The notes under the pieces: model-generated | The model's input: the letters and a program-made list of their open reading frames with translations, nothing else | What the model was told of the DNA's origin: nothing | Database searches by the model: none | Program-made: the position numbers and the translations under genes | From: Candidatus Hodarchaeota archaeon | GTDB taxonomy: Archaea > Asgardarchaeota > Heimdallarchaeia > Hodarchaeales > YT1-057 | Assembly: GCA_016839955.1 (NCBI GenBank) | Contig: JAEOTI010000382.1 | Location: forward strand, 1 to 6,258 | DNA length: 6,258 bases | Direction: 5' to 3' | Shown: piece after piece, positions 5,463 through 6,258 of the stretch | How the letters are laid out: each line of letters starts with the position of its first letter | Numbering within the stretch: position 1 is the stretch's first letter

Positions 5463-6258
5463 TAATCCTCACTCCTGACTATATCTCTCATAGCTTGTAT
5501 TACTACTCGTTCAAGAGACTCTTTTTCGATTTTTGATTCACTCTGCTGGATTTCCTCTTGAAATCGCTCATACAATGGATGTTCGAGAATTTTTGAGACA
5601 TTTGTGTAATTATTTTCTATTTCAATCTCTTTTCGTATTTCTTCAAGTCGTTCCCTAAATGAAATTTCGTCCATTTTCCCGAATCCATCAATTTTAATGA
5701 TGAACTCTCCATTTTCCGTCACGACTCTATTTACCCACTCTTCAATTTTTCCAAAGACAGCTGATTCCTTATCTGGAAATGAATCTACGTTTAAAATGTC
5801 ACGATAGAAAGATCCTTCGAGTATGATAGAATCAAGGTTACGAGTATTCGTATCTAAGAGTGCAACTGCACGCTCACCGATTTCTTTCCAAGTAATTGAT
5901 ATCGGAGAACCGGGATATACAAAGGTGCAATTAGAACTTAGTTCTCTTCGATCAAATTTTGAATGAAAATGTCCTGCGAGAATAAAATCATAATTGAGAG
6001 CTTTTAATGTAGATTTATCTATTTCAAAATATTTAGTTTCCTGTTCTCCAAAATCATCTTTTAAAAAGCTAATATCTAATGTGCAAGGTAGGAGAAGAAT
6101 ATTTAATGCATCTGTTTTTCTATTTTTAGCAAGTTCTATCAGTAATTCATCAGAAATGCGTGATATAAAAGGAACTCCAACAATATTGACACTTTTATCA
6201 GTGTCAAGGGAGTAGCTTTCAACTGGTCTATTTATTAAAGCGCGAAAATTAGTTCCAA
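5462..6258 (-). CDS. SbcD/Mre11-like metallophosphoesterase, C-terminal part (YhaO-like)
   Basis: The C-terminal 264 residues of an Mre11/SbcD-family nuclease subunit; the start lies beyond the window edge, so the N-terminal motifs I-III cannot be seen. The recognisable core is NYDFILAGHFHS (88-99 of the visible part) with the metal-ligand pair G95-H96-F97-H98 (motif V), then VYPGSPIS (113-120), typical of the family. A basic/acidic helical tail (about 195-264) would be the region that docks on the ATPase coiled coil. Motif IV, normally LLLH, reads NILLLPCTLD (52-61): Pro57 stands where the metal-binding His is expected. Its TAA overlaps the ATPase ATG (TAATG), implying translational coupling and a two-subunit complex. 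A GTG at 5722 that opens a shorter frame is internal to this gene, not a start. The family call is firm; the nuclease activity is uncertain because of Pro57. Confidence 0.88.
   Translation of the reverse strand, partial: GTNFRALINRPVESYSLDTDKSVNIVGVPFISRISDELLIELAKNRKTDALNILLLPCTLDISFLKDDFGEQETKYFEIDKSTLKALNYDFILAGHFHSKFDRRELSSNCTFVYPGSPISITWKEIGERAVALLDTNTRNLDSIILEGSFYRDILNVDSFPDKESAVFGKIEEWVNRVVTENGEFIIKIDGFGKMDEISFRERLEEIRKEIEIENNYTNVSKILEHPLYERFQEEIQQSESKIEKESLERVVIQAMRDIVRSED
5467..5476 (-). promoter_or_regulatory. Shine-Dalgarno site of the SbcC-like gene inside the SbcD-like gene
   Basis: AGGAGTGAGG on the minus strand lies four bases before the ATG at 5462 and doubles as the last sense codons (Arg-Ser-Glu) of the upstream gene. 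With the one-base TAATG overlap it supports coupled translation of the two subunits. Confidence 0.65.
6186..6207. repeat. perfect 8-bp inverted repeat within the SbcD-like gene
   Basis: TTGACACT (6186-6193) and AGTGTCAA (6200-6207) are exact reverse complements around a six-base loop. It lies within codons for SLDTDKSVN (16-24 of the visible part). It may be an incidental coding hairpin; no promoter or gene boundary is visible beside it. Confidence 0.5.

Noticed and set aside
5462..5722. An 86-residue gene starting at a GTG at 5722
   Set aside because: The same frame continues open and clearly SbcD-like to the window edge at 6258, so the GTG is an internal valine codon.
1..6258. CRISPR array, insertion sequence or attachment-site repeats
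   Set aside because: No regularly spaced repeats, transposase-like frames or paired long direct repeats were seen on either strand.

Overview
The window is a low-GC (by eye about one third G+C) stretch of accessory genome with six confident protein-coding genes, one very small gene and one gene remnant. All of it looks like nucleic-acid processing, nucleotide sanitation or defence. There is no rRNA, tRNA, CRISPR array or transposase. The host is not settled. TATA-like elements rather than clear -35/-10 pairs, and Shine-Dalgarno sites of the AGGTGA/GTGAT type, favour a low-GC archaeon. A low-GC bacterium cannot be excluded, and the families named here occur in both domains.

Left block, plus strand (136-1968). 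Three co-directional genes: (i) a 321-residue nuclease with an N-terminal domain resembling the DNA sulfur-binding/modification-reading domain of McrA-type enzymes and a C-terminal NucS-like PD-(D/E)XK domain; (ii) a 104-residue MazG-superfamily all-alpha NTP pyrophosphatase, 29 bp downstream; (iii) a 149-residue DUF6998-type protein with a restriction-fold-like E...D...QxK pattern. The cluster reads as a small restriction/sanitation cassette.

Middle block, minus strand (2109-3506). A stand-alone DEDDy 3'-5' exonuclease lies just downstream of a 45-residue C-terminal remnant of a DUF2779 protein, which keeps its own YxxxD motif. Upstream of the remnant, separated from it by a hairpin plus T9 terminator, is a 41-residue SMP-like gene missed by ordinary length cut-offs and apparently starting at TTG. 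A gap of about 380 bp follows, holding a strong hairpin, a TATA-like element and a T-tract, but no supportable gene.

Right block, minus strand (3507-6258). An Mre11/SbcD-like metallophosphoesterase (N-terminus outside the window) overlaps by one base an SbcC/Rad50-like ATPase with two transmembrane helices in mid-protein, an architecture like bacterial YhaO/YhaN. By eye both partners lack a canonical catalytic residue: the motif IV histidine of the phosphoesterase is Pro, and the Walker B Asp-Asp/Glu pair of the ATPase reads Glu-Asn. A membrane-tethered, catalytically altered SbcCD-like pair is, with the modification-reading nuclease, the best candidate here for something undescribed.
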